A stretch of 64,000 nt of DNA from Chitinophaga sp. MM2321 (GTDB taxonomy: Bacteria > Bacteroidota > Bacteroidia > Chitinophagales > Chitinophagaceae). The notes under the pieces are model-generated. The model was given only the letters and a program-made list of their open reading frames with translations, searched no databases and was not told the DNA's origin. Of this stretch, positions 33,187-41,593 are shown in pieces. Location: positions 5,022,001 through 5,086,000 of the forward strand of contig NZ_OZ035533.1 in assembly GCF_964033635.1 (NCBI RefSeq). The letters are read 5' to 3'. Numbering within the stretch: the stretch's first letter is position 1; every line of letters starts with the position of its first letter. The position numbers and the translations under genes are program-made.

Positions 33187-33226
33187 TATAAAATATTTAC
33201 AGCATGCAATCGTTACGTTTCAAAGC

Positions 33227-35392
33227 ATGGAAGGATTAGCTGGCGTAGACTCTACACTCACCGAACACAATGGTAAAATTACCGATGTCTTTGGCAGCAA
33301 CGTTTTTGCCGGAAAAGTTGTTCGGGAATATTTGAGCGATGAGGCCTTTAAAAGCCTGATGAACTCTGTTAAAAATGGCACCAAGCTGGAACGTAAAATG
33401 TCGGAGCAGATTGCTTCAGGCATGAAAGCATGGGCAATGAAAAAAGGTGTAACTCATTATACACACTGGTTTCAGCCATTAACCGGTACCACTGCTGAAA
33501 AGCATGATTCATTTTTCACCTTGAAAAGTGATGGTACTGCCCTGGAAACTTTTGACGGCGACGCCCTGGTACAACAGGAGCCGGATGCTTCCAGCTTCCC
33601 TAACGGTGGACTGAGAGCTACCTTCGAAGCCCGTGGCTACACCGCCTGGGATCCTTCTTCCCCGGCCTTCATCCTGGAGCAGGGTTATGGTAAAACACTC
33701 TGCATTCCTACCATCTTCGTTTCCTACACCGGCGAATCGCTCGATTACAAGGCTCCTTTGCTGAAAGCACTGGCTGCCATGGATAAAGCGGCAGTAGATG
33801 TATGTAACTACTTCGACAAAAATGTAACAAAAGTAACCGGTACCCTGGGTTGGGAACAAGAATACTTCCTGGTAGACGAAACAATGGCGAACGCCCGTCC
33901 TGATCTGATCATGACCGGCCGTACTGTTGTTGGTCACGCTCCTTCCAAAGGTCAGCAGCTGGAAGATCATTACTTCGGTGCTATCCCTGAGCGTGCATAC
34001 GCTTACATGCGCGATTTCGAAGAAGAAGCCTACAAACTGGGTATTCCTTTAAGAACACGCCATAATGAAGTAGCACCTTCCCAGTTCGAGTGTGCTCCTA
34101 TATTTGAAGAAGTGAACATCGCAGTAGATCACAACTCCCTGCTGATGGATCTGATGAATAAAGTGGCCAAACGCCACAAACTGAAAGTGTTACTGCACGA
34201 GAAACCTTTTGCAGGCATCAACGGTTCCGGTAAACACAACAACTGGAGCATGTCCACCGATACCGGTGTAAACCTGCTGGCTCCCGGTAAAACACCGAAG
34301 ACCAACCTGATGTTCCTTACTTTCTTTGTAAACACCATCAAAGCGGTTCATGATTATGCTGACCTGATGAGAGCTGCTATTGCTTCTCCCAGCAATGATT
34401 TCCGTCTTGGTGCCAATGAAGCGCCTCCTGCTATCATCTCCGTATTCTCAGGTAAATACCTGTACGAAGTTTTACAGGAAGTGAAAACCCGTGTTAACAA
34501 CAAGTTCGACGAACAGGACGAAGCAATCCTGAAACTGGATCTGCACCGTCATATTCCGGAGCTGATGCTGGATAATACCGACCGTAACCGTACTTCTCCT
34601 TTTGCTTTCACCGGCAACAAGTTTGAGTTCCGCGCTGTTGGTTCTTCTGCAAACTGCGCTTCCGCCATGACCGTACTGAACACTATCGTGGCTAAAACAC
34701 TGACCGACTTTAAGGTAGAAGTAGATAGCCTGATCGAAAAAGGTGAGAAAAAAGAGATTGCTATTATGCAAACTCTTCGGAAATATATTGTAGATTCGGA
34801 AAAGGTATTGTTCGAAGGCGATGGCTACAGTGAAGAGTGGGAAAAAGAAGCCGAAAGAAGAGGTTTACAGAATATCAAAACTACGCCGAAGGCGCTTGAT
34901 GCAATGATCACGCCGAAAGCTACCGCTCTGTATACCGAAACCGGCGTTTACACAGATAAAGAATTACACGCCCGTCACGAAATACTGCTGGAAGATTATG
35001 TGAAGAAAGTGCAGATTGAAGCCCGTGTAATCGGCGACCTTGCTACCAATAATATTCTGCCGTCAGCAATCAGTTATCTCAATGAACTGATCGTTAACAT
35101 CCGCGGTCTGAAAGAAATTGGCTTAGGAGAAGGTTCCGTAAAAGCACAAAAACAAATTGCTGAAAAAATAGCTGAACATATTAACGTTATCAGTGAAAAT
35201 GTACAGGCAATGATCGAAGCACGTAAAGTAGCAAACAAGCTTACTGACCACCGTCAGAAAGCAATTGACTACTGCGAAAAGATCAAACCATACTTTGATG
35301 TGATCCGTTACCACTCCGATAAACTGGAGTTCCTGGTGGATGACAAGAAGTGGTCACTGCCTAAGTACAGAGAACTGCTTTTCTTGCGATAA
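33227..35392 (+). CDS. glnN: Glutamine synthetase type III
   Basis: 721 residues, type III length. HYTHWFQPLTGTTAEKHDSF, EPDASSFPNGGLRATFEARGYTAWDPSSPAF, LGWEQEYFLVDE, NGSGKHNNWSMSTD (ATP/glutamate site), RLGANEAPPAI and DRNRTSPFAFTGNKFEFRAVGS are the conserved blocks. It makes glutamine from glutamate and ammonia in the cytoplasm. Oddity: the usual family start (LRFKAL-like) is present just upstream as MQSLRFKA from the ATG at 33204, but in another frame, one base out. Translation of the intact frame would begin at 33227 and miss about eight residues. Confidence 0.93.
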   Translation: MEGLAGVDSTLTEHNGKITDVFGSNVFAGKVVREYLSDEAFKSLMNSVKNGTKLERKMSEQIASGMKAWAMKKGVTHYTHWFQPLTGTTAEKHDSFFTLKSDGTALETFDGDALVQQEPDASSFPNGGLRATFEARGYTAWDPSSPAFILEQGYGKTLCIPTIFVSYTGESLDYKAPLLKALAAMDKAAVDVCNYFDKNVTKVTGTLGWEQEYFLVDETMANARPDLIMTGRTVVGHAPSKGQQLEDHYFGAIPERAYAYMRDFEEEAYKLGIPLRTRHNEVAPSQFECAPIFEEVNIAVDHNSLLMDLMNKVAKRHKLKVLLHEKPFAGINGSGKHNNWSMSTDTGVNLLAPGKTPKTNLMFLTFFVNTIKAVHDYADLMRAAIASPSNDFRLGANEAPPAIISVFSGKYLYEVLQEVKTRVNNKFDEQDEAILKLDLHRHIPELMLDNTDRNRTSPFAFTGNKFEFRAVGSSANCASAMTVLNTIVAKTLTDFKVEVDSLIEKGEKKEIAIMQTLRKYIVDSEKVLFEGDGYSEEWEKEAERRGLQNIKTTPKALDAMITPKATALYTETGVYTDKELHARHEILLEDYVKKVQIEARVIGDLATNNILPSAISYLNELIVNIRGLKEIGLGEGSVKAQKQIAEKIAEHINVISENVQAMIEARKVANKLTDHRQKAIDYCEKIKPYFDVIRYHSDKLEFLVDDKKWSLPKYRELLFLR

Positions 35393-35420
35393 AACCGTAA
35401 GATTGTTTTGGTGTATGATT

Positions 35421-35450
35421 AGCCCCGGATTTTCATCCGGGGCTTTATTA
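35421..35450 (+). terminator. Terminator after glnN
   Basis: AGCCCCGGAT (35421-35430) pairs with ATCCGGGGCT (35435-35444) round a 4-base loop, then TTATTATTTT. Confidence 0.85.
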
Positions 35451-35593
35451 TTTTAAATATTATCCGTAAATTCGCTACCCGCTAACCGACTACCCCAGCT
35501 ACTATCCCAGTATCTCTTCGTTTTCATTTTTATCAGCCTGTAACCGGCATACTCCTGCTCTGCTTTCGTTTTCACCCAAAAAAACAAGTAGCC

Positions 35594-36424
35594 ATGAAAA
35601 GAAACCAATTCCGTACAATGAGCAGCCTTTTGGCAGCAGCCCTCCTCTCCCTCAGTTCCTGTATTAAACCCGGCCCCATCATCATTCCACCGGCAGCGCA
35701 CCTCGCAAGAATTACACAATTGAAAGGCGATTCTTACTACTGGTCAGATTCTATAGCCGTCAATTACAACACAAAAGGGTACCCCGTAAGCCTTGTCCCC
35801 TCCGTTATCGCCACGGGCACTCCACAAACGTTACTGATGTACGACAAACAAAACAGGCTGATAGCAAACATCGGTGCTTACCGCATCGAAGAGCTGGGAT
35901 TTGAAATGGCATACAAATACCTCTATGATGATCATAAAAACAGGATCACCAGGGATACCTGCTATGTTTTTGGTCGTTACAGCAGTACCAGTACGCCGAT
36001 TATACAAATCGGACAGGCCATCAGATCTACCAGCTATACTTATGACGATAAGAACAGGATCATTAAAACAGTAGAAAAATCGCTGGAGAGAGGTTATGGG
36101 GTCGTGATCACAAAAACCTATTCTTATAATGCAGCCGGTAATGCCTGGAAGATTCATACAACATGGGAATATCCTACAGACACTACCTACAACGCTTCTT
36201 CAGACCTCTATCCGCAATATGACGATAAGGTCAACTTTCACAATCTGCACGCGATATGGCAATTTCTCGACAAGGATTATAGCATCAATAATGCTTTTAA
36301 CGCTACCAGCTACGACCTGTACGGCCTGCCTACAGCATTTGATACCAATTCAGACAAAGATTTCATGAATACGCTGGGCTTCCCGCTTCTTCATACAGAA
36401 ATCAAATACAAATACCTGCCGTAA
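35594..36424 (+). CDS. Lipoprotein of unknown function, YD-repeat-like
   Basis: 276 residues. A signal peptide ends in a lipobox (LSLSSC), making a lipoprotein. The rest is rich in aromatic and Asn/Asp residues, with repeats of the form YDDKNRIIKTVEK, YLYDDHKNRITRDTCY and YDKQNRLIANI. These resemble the RHS/YD and DUF4595-type beta-meander repeats of Bacteroidota surface proteins. It is not a known enzyme. It is monocistronic between a glnN terminator and element C. Confidence 0.6.
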   Translation: MKRNQFRTMSSLLAAALLSLSSCIKPGPIIIPPAAHLARITQLKGDSYYWSDSIAVNYNTKGYPVSLVPSVIATGTPQTLLMYDKQNRLIANIGAYRIEELGFEMAYKYLYDDHKNRITRDTCYVFGRYSSTSTPIIQIGQAIRSTSYTYDDKNRIIKTVEKSLERGYGVVITKTYSYNAAGNAWKIHTTWEYPTDTTYNASSDLYPQYDDKVNFHNLHAIWQFLDKDYSINNAFNATSYDLYGLPTAFDTNSDKDFMNTLGFPLLHTEIKYKYLP

Positions 36425-36442
36425 AAAAACTACAAACAGGTG

Positions 36443-36546
36443 TTAAAATGATTAGCCTGATAAACGAAGACCCGAAACGAATAAAATTTATCCGCTTCCA
36501 ATCTCCGCCTATCAGGCCAATCATTTAAATAAATCAGTTTAATCCT
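36443..36546. repeat. Palindromic element C
   Basis: Arms near 36443-36462 and 36510-36529 share AAATGATTrGCCTGATA with one mismatch. The loop contains TTATCCGCTT (36488-36497), the core shared with elements D and E. The right end carries AATCCTGGTC, the end word of elements A and B, five bases from the accC stop. Confidence 0.75.
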
Positions 36547-36551
36547 GGTCC

Positions 36552-37889
36552 TTATACGAGCTTAAACGTTTCTGTAAACTTGGTGGTAAAGTTGCCTTTA
36601 CGGAAGTTTTCATCACGCATCAGCTGCTGATGGAAAGGAATGGTTGTTTTCACGCCTTCGATCACAAATTCGCTCAGTGCGCGTTCCATTGTATTGATCG
36701 CTTCTTCGCGGGTTTGCGCCATGGTAATGATTTTTGCTACCATAGAATCATAGAAAGGAGGAATAACGTAACCCGCATAGATATGTGAATCTACCCGTAC
36801 ACCATGCCCACCAGGAATATGTAATACCGTGATTTTACCCGGGGAAGGACGGAAGTCGTTGTAAGGATCTTCCGCATTGATACGACACTCGATGGCATGC
36901 ATCTGTGGCGTATAATTTTTTCCGGAGATAGGGATACCCGCAGCAATCTTGATTTGTTCCTTTACGAGGTCAAAGTTGATCACTTCTTCTGTTACGCCGT
37001 GTTCCACCTGGATACGGGTATTCATTTCCATGAAATAGAAGTTGCGGTGTTTGTCAACCAGGAATTCAATGGTACCTACACTTTCGTAGTTGATGGCGCT
37101 GGCAGCTTTGATGGCAGCTTCTCCCATTTTTTCCCGCAGTTCATGTGTCATGAACGGAGAAGGAGATTCTTCTACCAGTTTCTGGTGACGACGCTGGATA
37201 GAACAGTCTCTTTCGCTCAGGTGGCAAACTTTGCCATATTGATCACCAGCAACCTGGATTTCAATGTGACGGGGTTCTTCCACAAATTTCTCCATGTAGA
37301 TCCCATCATTACTGAAAGAGGCGCGGGCTTCATTTTTAGCCATGTTGTAAGCGTTTTCCAGCTCACTTTCTTCCCATACCACACGCATACCTTTACCGCC
37401 ACCACCGGCAGTAGCTTTGATGATTACCGGAAGACCCATGCCTCTGGCAATGGCTTTTGCTTCTTCCACGCTTTGCAGCAGCCCTTCCGAACCTGGAATT
37501 ACAGGTACGCCGGCCGCAATCATTGTTTCTTTAGCTGTCATCTTATCGCCCATTCTGCGGATCATTTCCGGAGTGGGTCCGATGAATTTAATGCCGTGTT
37601 CACCACAGATCTCTGCAAAACGCGCATTCTCGGCCAGGAAGCCGTATCCAGGGTGGATAGCGTCTGCATTGGTGATTTCAGCAGCAGCCATCAGGTGAGG
37701 GATGTTGAGGTAAGATTCGCTGCTTTGCGGTTTGCCTATACATACCGCCTCATCTGCAAACTTTACATGCAAGCTGTCTTTGTCCGCAGTAGAATAAACT
37801 GCTACCGTTTTGATACCCATTTCCTTACAGGTACGGATAATCCGAAGGGCGATTTCGCCACGGTTGGCAATTAATATTTTTTTAAACAT
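36552..37889 (-). CDS. accC: Acetyl-CoA carboxylase biotin carboxylase subunit
   Basis: 445 residues. [20 protein letters not shown] at the N-terminus, the ATP-grasp loop [24 protein letters not shown] with the catalytic arginine region, and the C-terminal [17 protein letters not shown]. It carboxylates biotin on BCCP with bicarbonate and ATP, the first half of malonyl-CoA formation. It follows accB on the same strand with a 120-base gap holding element H, so the usual accB-accC pair is kept but spaced. Confidence 0.95.
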   Translation of the reverse strand: MFKKILIANRGEIALRIIRTCKEMGIKTVAVYSTADKDSLHVKFADEAVCIGKPQSSESYLNIPHLMAAAEITNADAIHPGYGFLAENARFAEICGEHGIKFIGPTPEMIRRMGDKMTAKETMIAAGVPVIPGSEGLLQSVEEAKAIARGMGLPVIIKATAGGGGKGMRVVWEESELENAYNMAKNEARASFSNDGIYMEKFVEEPRHIEIQVAGDQYGKVCHLSERDCSIQRRHQKLVEESPSPFMTHELREKMGEAAIKAASAINYESVGTIEFLVDKHRNFYFMEMNTRIQVEHGVTEEVINFDLVKEQIKIAAGIPISGKNYTPQMHAIECRINAEDPYNDFRPSPGKITVLHIPGGHGVRVDSHIYAGYVIPPFYDSMVAKIITMAQTREEAINTMERALSEFVIEGVKTTIPFHQQLMRDENFRKGNFTTKFTETFKLV

Positions 37890-37933
37890 TGTTTTCCTTA
37901 TAAGTTAATAATAGCCAATTAGCTGTTAGCAGT

Positions 37934-38001
37934 TAACTTTTAGCAGTTAGCCTTTAACCCGACAATCCTGTCAGAGGCTAAAGGCTAACTGCTAAAAGTT
38001 A
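37934..38001. repeat. Palindromic element H between accB and accC
   Basis: Perfect 23-bp arms: 37934-37956 (TAACTTTTAGCAGTTAGCC...) and 37979-38001. A small inner stem GACA/TGTC lies between them. Being inside an operon, it will fold in the mRNA. Confidence 0.85.
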
Positions 38002-38011
38002 CATGCTATTA

Positions 38012-38482
38012 TTACGGTTCAACTAAAAACAAAGGTTGATCATATTCTACCGGAGATGCATCATCTACAAGTACTTTAACGATTTTGCCACTCACTTCGC
38101 TTTCTATTTCGTTGAACAGCTTCATCGCTTCAATGATACATACAACTTTACCTGAAGTTACTTCATCACCTACATTGACAAAGGCGGCTTTGTCCGGACC
38201 GGCACTACGGTAAAATGTACCGATCATCGGAGATTTAATCGTAATCAGGTTGTCGGCTTTTGGAGCAGGTGCTGCGGCGGCGGCCGCGGCTACAGGTGCT
38301 GCAACAGGCGCTGCCGCTACCGCTTGTACCGGTGCAACGGCCGCTGGGAGGGTGATTACCTGTTGTACTTCGTTATCTTTCTGCTTTATTGTAATCTTAA
38401 ACTTGTCCTGTTCAATGCTCAGTTCACTGATATTTGACTTGTTGATCATTTTTACCAGTTCCTGAATCTGTTTAAAGTCCAT
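38012..38482 (-). CDS. accB: Biotin carboxyl carrier protein of acetyl-CoA carboxylase
   Basis: 156 residues from [13 protein letters not shown], the usual start; the longer frame upstream runs into element I. A short N-terminal helix region, an Ala/Pro-rich linker (residues 47-75) and the biotinyl domain with EAMKLFNE follow, biotin going on Lys121. It carries carboxybiotin between AccC and the carboxyltransferase. The efp, accB and accC genes lie on the same strand, each separated by palindromic repeats. Confidence 0.94.
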   Translation of the reverse strand: MDFKQIQELVKMINKSNISELSIEQDKFKITIKQKDNEVQQVITLPAAVAPVQAVAAAPVAAPVAAAAAAAPAPKADNLITIKSPMIGTFYRSAGPDKAAFVNVGDEVTSGKVVCIIEAMKLFNEIESEVSGKIVKVLVDDASPVEYDQPLFLVEP

Positions 38483-38523
38483 GTAGACAGTTTTTGGTTT
38501 AGAAATTATAGGAAATATGTGTT

Positions 38524-38602
38524 GATTTACGATTTTGTGATTTTGGAATTTTGAGGCTTGCATTTCAAGTCTCAAAATTCCAAAATCACAAAATCGTAAA
38601 TC
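38524..38602. repeat. Palindromic element I between efp and accB
   Basis: Arms 38524-38555 and 38571-38602 are exact inverse complements over 32 bases; the loop itself begins CTTG and ends CAAG. Words GATTTACGATTTTG and GGAATTTTGAG relate it to the ATTTACGGATTTTGAG family. Confidence 0.9.
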
Positions 38603-38611
38603 TTTATATGG

Positions 38612-39178
38612 TTATGCTTTTACTCTCTCAATATATTCTCCGTTCTTGGTATTTACCCTGATCAGTTCTCCTTCGTCTACAAACAGCGGCACCATAACAG
38701 TAGCGCCGGTTTCAACGGTAGCGGGTTTCAGGGTACGGGTAGCCGTATCACCTTTTACGCCTGGTTCGGAGTAAGTAACCAGCATTACAATTTTATCGGG
38801 CAGTTCAACCGCCATGTACTGATCAGTTTCCGTATTAATCTGCACACTCACTTCCTGGCCTTCTTTCAGGAATTGTGGCGCGTCAATGGTATTTTCGGGC
38901 ATCGCTATCTGCTCGAAAGTTTCATTGTCCATGAAGTTATAGCCGGTATCATCCTTGTACAGATACTGAAAAGGTTTCTTCTCAATACGAACAGGGTAGA
39001 TAGTGTCACCTGAGTTCCAGGTGTGTTCTATGGAACGGCTATTGTCAACGCCTTTCAATTTAGCCCAAACTTTTGCTGCGGCCCGGGCGGTTTTGTTCTG
39101 ACCAAACTCTACAACAGAATACAAGCTGTTTTCCAGCTTGATAATTAATCCTGTTCTTATATCTGCGGTGGTAGCCAT
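38612..39178 (-). CDS. efp: Elongation factor P
   Basis: 188 residues in three beta domains ending GEYIERVKA, with TEPGVKGDTATRTLKPAT, the domain III signature. It frees ribosomes stalled on polyproline. The usual tip of the first domain (PGKG with a modified lysine) is here replaced by NKTARAAAK, placing Arg32 at the tip by my alignment. It is upstream of accB-accC on the same strand. A -7 box for it lies at 39220-39227. Confidence 0.92.
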   Translation of the reverse strand: MATTADIRTGLIIKLENSLYSVVEFGQNKTARAAAKVWAKLKGVDNSRSIEHTWNSGDTIYPVRIEKKPFQYLYKDDTGYNFMDNETFEQIAMPENTIDAPQFLKEGQEVSVQINTETDQYMAVELPDKIVMLVTYSEPGVKGDTATRTLKPATVETGATVMVPLFVDEGELIRVNTKNGEYIERVKA

Positions 39179-39219
39179 AAATAGGTTACTGATTTTAAGT
39201 TAAAAATTTATACGGATTG

Positions 39220-39227
39220 CAAAAGTA
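39220..39227 (-). promoter_or_regulatory. -7 box TACTTTTG for efp
   Basis: Exact TAnnTTTG on the minus strand, about 40 bases before the ATG at 39178. No well-placed -33 box. Confidence 0.45.
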
Positions 39228-39367
39228 GAAATTTTTGCATATGAACGAGCAACTAATTCCCAAAATTAGGCAGAATAGTCTCTTTTCGGTCCAATTTTCG
39301 TCTTTTTTCTCCAATAAATGACATTAAAGGGGTAAATTGAAGCTCAAATCAAGAAACTTTTACAAGT

Positions 39368-39868
39368 ATGCGTCACGTGTTTTTCGTTATTTTATGCTGT
39401 TTGCCCGCGCTCCTGAAGGCTCAAACTACTTCCACCCCTTCAAAAGCTCCTTATCTGCAGTATCCGATTATTCCGGCTTTTCCGCTCACTTTAGTAGATG
39501 GTCATACCATCAACAAAAATGATCTCCGTAAAAACGAAAAAACAATGGTGTTTGTATTTAGCGTGGATTGTGACCATTGCAAACATCTCACAGAAGAAGT
39601 TTTAAAAAATATAGACAAGTTTAAGAAGACACAAATACTGATGGTAACACCGTTTAAGGTAGACCAGATGAAAGAATATTATGATCATTATAACATTAAG
39701 AACTATCCAAATGTTATTATGGCCAGCGAACCTACCCGGCAGATCATGTATTTCTATGACCTGCATTACTTCCCCGGATTATATATTTATAATAAGAAAC
39801 AGCAGTTCGTAAAGGGTTTTGAAGGTACCGTGAAACTGGATTCACTCCTGCATTACACGAACCTGTAA
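39368..39868 (+). CDS. Secreted thioredoxin-fold protein (CDHC active site)
   Basis: 166 residues. A signal peptide (MRHVFFVILCCLPALLKAQ) is followed by a TlpA/AhpC-like fold: FPLTLVDGHTINKNDLR, the redox motif FSVDCDHCKHLTEE (Cys68, Cys71) and the cis-proline-like FPGLYIYNKKQQ. It probably acts as a periplasmic or envelope disulfide reductase; the partner is unknown. It is alone between efp and mdh. Confidence 0.75.
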   Translation: MRHVFFVILCCLPALLKAQTTSTPSKAPYLQYPIIPAFPLTLVDGHTINKNDLRKNEKTMVFVFSVDCDHCKHLTEEVLKNIDKFKKTQILMVTPFKVDQMKEYYDHYNIKNYPNVIMASEPTRQIMYFYDLHYFPGLYIYNKKQQFVKGFEGTVKLDSLLHYTNL

Positions 39869-39918
39869 GGCCCTGTTAAATTGTATCTGCGCGGGCTTTT
39901 AATCTGATTCTGAATCAT

Positions 39919-39926
39919 TACATTTG
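39919..39926 (+). promoter_or_regulatory. -7 box TACATTTG for mdh
   Basis: Exact TAnnTTTG, 40 bases before the mdh ATG at 39967. Confidence 0.5.
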
Positions 39927-39966
39927 TTTATCACAATCATTCTTCACTTTTAAAGCTATAGATAAA

Positions 39967-40908
39967 ATGAAAGTTACAGTAGTAGGAGCTGGAAATGTGG
40001 GCGCAACCTGTGCCAATGTGCTGGCCCACAAAGATTTTCTGCAAGAGGTGGTTTTATTGGATATTAAAGAAGGAACAGCTGAAGGAAAAGCACTGGATAC
40101 ATGGCAACAGGCGCCCATCGATTATTACAGCACCAGGATTACGGGTGTTACCAACGATTATGCAAAGACTGCCAACAGTGATGTGGTCGTGATCACTTCG
40201 GGACTTCCCCGCAAACCAGGCATGAGCAGGGATGACCTGATTTCCACGAATGCCAATATCGTTAAATCAGTTACTGAAAATATTACGAAACACTCACCGG
40301 ATGCGATCATTATTATTGTAAGCAACCCGTTGGACGTAATGACTTACTGCGCTTATCTCAACGCCAACAAAGACAGCAGTAAAGTATTTGGTATGGCCGG
40401 TATCCTGGATACTGCCCGCTACCGCGCTTTCCTGGCAGAAGAAATTGGCTGCTCCCCTAAAGATATCCAGGCTATCCTCATGGGCGGTCATGGCGATACC
40501 ATGGTGCCATTGCCCCGCTATACCACAGTAGGCGGTATCCCTGTTACAGAGCTGGTAGCTGCCGATAAACTGGAAGCTATTATTCAGCGTACGAAAGTAG
40601 GTGGTGGAGAAATCGTGAACCTGCTGGGCACTTCCGCCTGGTATGCTCCCGGTGCTGCTGCTGCCCAGATGGTAGAAGCCATCGTGAAAAATGAAAAACG
40701 CATTTTCCCTGTATGTGCATGGCTGAGCGGCCAGTACGGGCTGAAAGATATTTACCTGGGTGTACCCGTGGTACTTGGCAAAAATGGTATTGAGAAAATC
40801 ATCGAACTGCAACTCAATGCAGCAGAAAAAGAATTACTGGATACTTCCGCCAAACATGTGAAAGAAGTGATGGAAGTATTAGACAAAATGCAGTCTACTA
40901 CCGCATAA
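39967..40908 (+). CDS. mdh: Malate dehydrogenase
   Basis: 313 residues, the lactate-dehydrogenase-like MDH type. VVGAGNVGATCANVLAHKD (NAD site), GLPRKPGMSRDDLISTNANIV with substrate arginines, VSNPLDVMTY and GGHGDTMVPLPRY with the catalytic histidine. It links malate and oxaloacetate in the citric acid cycle. It is monocistronic with a strong terminator. Confidence 0.95.
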   Translation: MKVTVVGAGNVGATCANVLAHKDFLQEVVLLDIKEGTAEGKALDTWQQAPIDYYSTRITGVTNDYAKTANSDVVVITSGLPRKPGMSRDDLISTNANIVKSVTENITKHSPDAIIIIVSNPLDVMTYCAYLNANKDSSKVFGMAGILDTARYRAFLAEEIGCSPKDIQAILMGGHGDTMVPLPRYTTVGGIPVTELVAADKLEAIIQRTKVGGGEIVNLLGTSAWYAPGAAAAQMVEAIVKNEKRIFPVCAWLSGQYGLKDIYLGVPVVLGKNGIEKIIELQLNAAEKELLDTSAKHVKEVMEVLDKMQSTTA

Positions 40909-40926
40909 CGGCTAACAATATATTAT

Positions 40927-40977
40927 TTGGGCTGATCAAAAAGAGATACCCTTTTTTTGATCAGCCCAATTTTTTTG
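40927..40977 (+). terminator. Terminator after mdh
   Basis: TTGGGCTGATCAAAAA (from 40927) pairs with TTTTTGATCAGCCCAA (to 40969), then a seven-T run. Confidence 0.85.
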
Positions 40978-41017
40978 ATTCTTTTCTACGGGAAAAATAC
41001 CACTCCTACAACACCCT

Positions 41018-41031
41018 CTAATGTTAATTAG
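41018..41031. promoter_or_regulatory. CTAAT-GTTA-ATTAG palindrome before the MarR gene (candidate operator)
   Basis: Five-base arms of an inverted repeat 16 bases upstream of the -7 box TAATTTTG (41047-41054) of the marR-type gene. The placement fits autoregulation, but the arms are short. Confidence 0.35.
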
Positions 41032-41046
41032 TGTTAAAAAGATTCG

Positions 41047-41054
41047 TAATTTTG
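41047..41054 (+). promoter_or_regulatory. -7 box TAATTTTG for the MarR-family gene
   Basis: Exact TAnnTTTG without a -33 TTTG; leader about 75 bases. Confidence 0.4.
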
Positions 41055-41134
41055 AACGATATACGAAGCCTGTAAAGTGGTATAAATGAAACACTTCTAA
41101 TACAACTGACACTATTTAGTTTAACTCTGAACGT

Positions 41135-41593
41135 ATGTCAAATCTGGAAAAACTGATCACACAGAAAAATTTCGAGAACGAATACCAGCGGGGGCTTGTA
41201 AGCCTCATCTTTGTAGGGAACTGGATTACATCCCGCCACCAGCAATTCTTTAAACGATATGAGATCACCATGCAGCAATTCAACATATTGCGCATTCTCC
41301 GTGGCCAACACCCCAAAGCAGCCAGCATCAATGTGCTGAAAGAAAGGATGCTGGACAAAATGAGCGATGTATCCAGGCTGGTGGAAAGACTACGTAAGTC
41401 TGAACTGATAGAGCGCAAAAGCTGCGAAATGGACCGGCGCGCTGTAGACGTTAGAATAACCACCAAAGGGCTGGACCTGCTCAGATCTATTGATGAAGAG
41501 CTGGGCCAGCTCGATGATTCTTTCAAATCCTTAAATGAAAAGGAAGTTAGCCAACTGAATAAACTGCTGGATAAAATGCTGGAAAATTATTAA
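41135..41593 (+). CDS. MarR-family transcriptional regulator
   Basis: 152 residues. The winged helix-turn-helix reads QQFNILRILRGQHPKAASINVLKERMLDKMSDVSRLVERLRKSELIER, then the wing RRAVDVRITTKGLDLLRSID. Such proteins usually repress efflux or catabolic genes and are released by aromatic ligands. It converges with the MFS transporter gene, which ends 1 base away, so the transporter is a plausible but unproven target. Confidence 0.88.
   Translation: MSNLEKLITQKNFENEYQRGLVSLIFVGNWITSRHQQFFKRYEITMQQFNILRILRGQHPKAASINVLKERMLDKMSDVSRLVERLRKSELIERKSCEMDRRAVDVRITTKGLDLLRSIDEELGQLDDSFKSLNEKEVSQLNKLLDKMLENY

Larger units (their letters stand above)
32916..33226. other. 310-base gap between purL and glnN
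   Basis: Divergent promoters are the only content I recognise: a -7 box for purL at 32956-32963 and a TTTG-N20-TTCTTTTG promoter for glnN at 33155-33186. The middle is AT-rich without strong hairpins. Confidence 0.5.
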
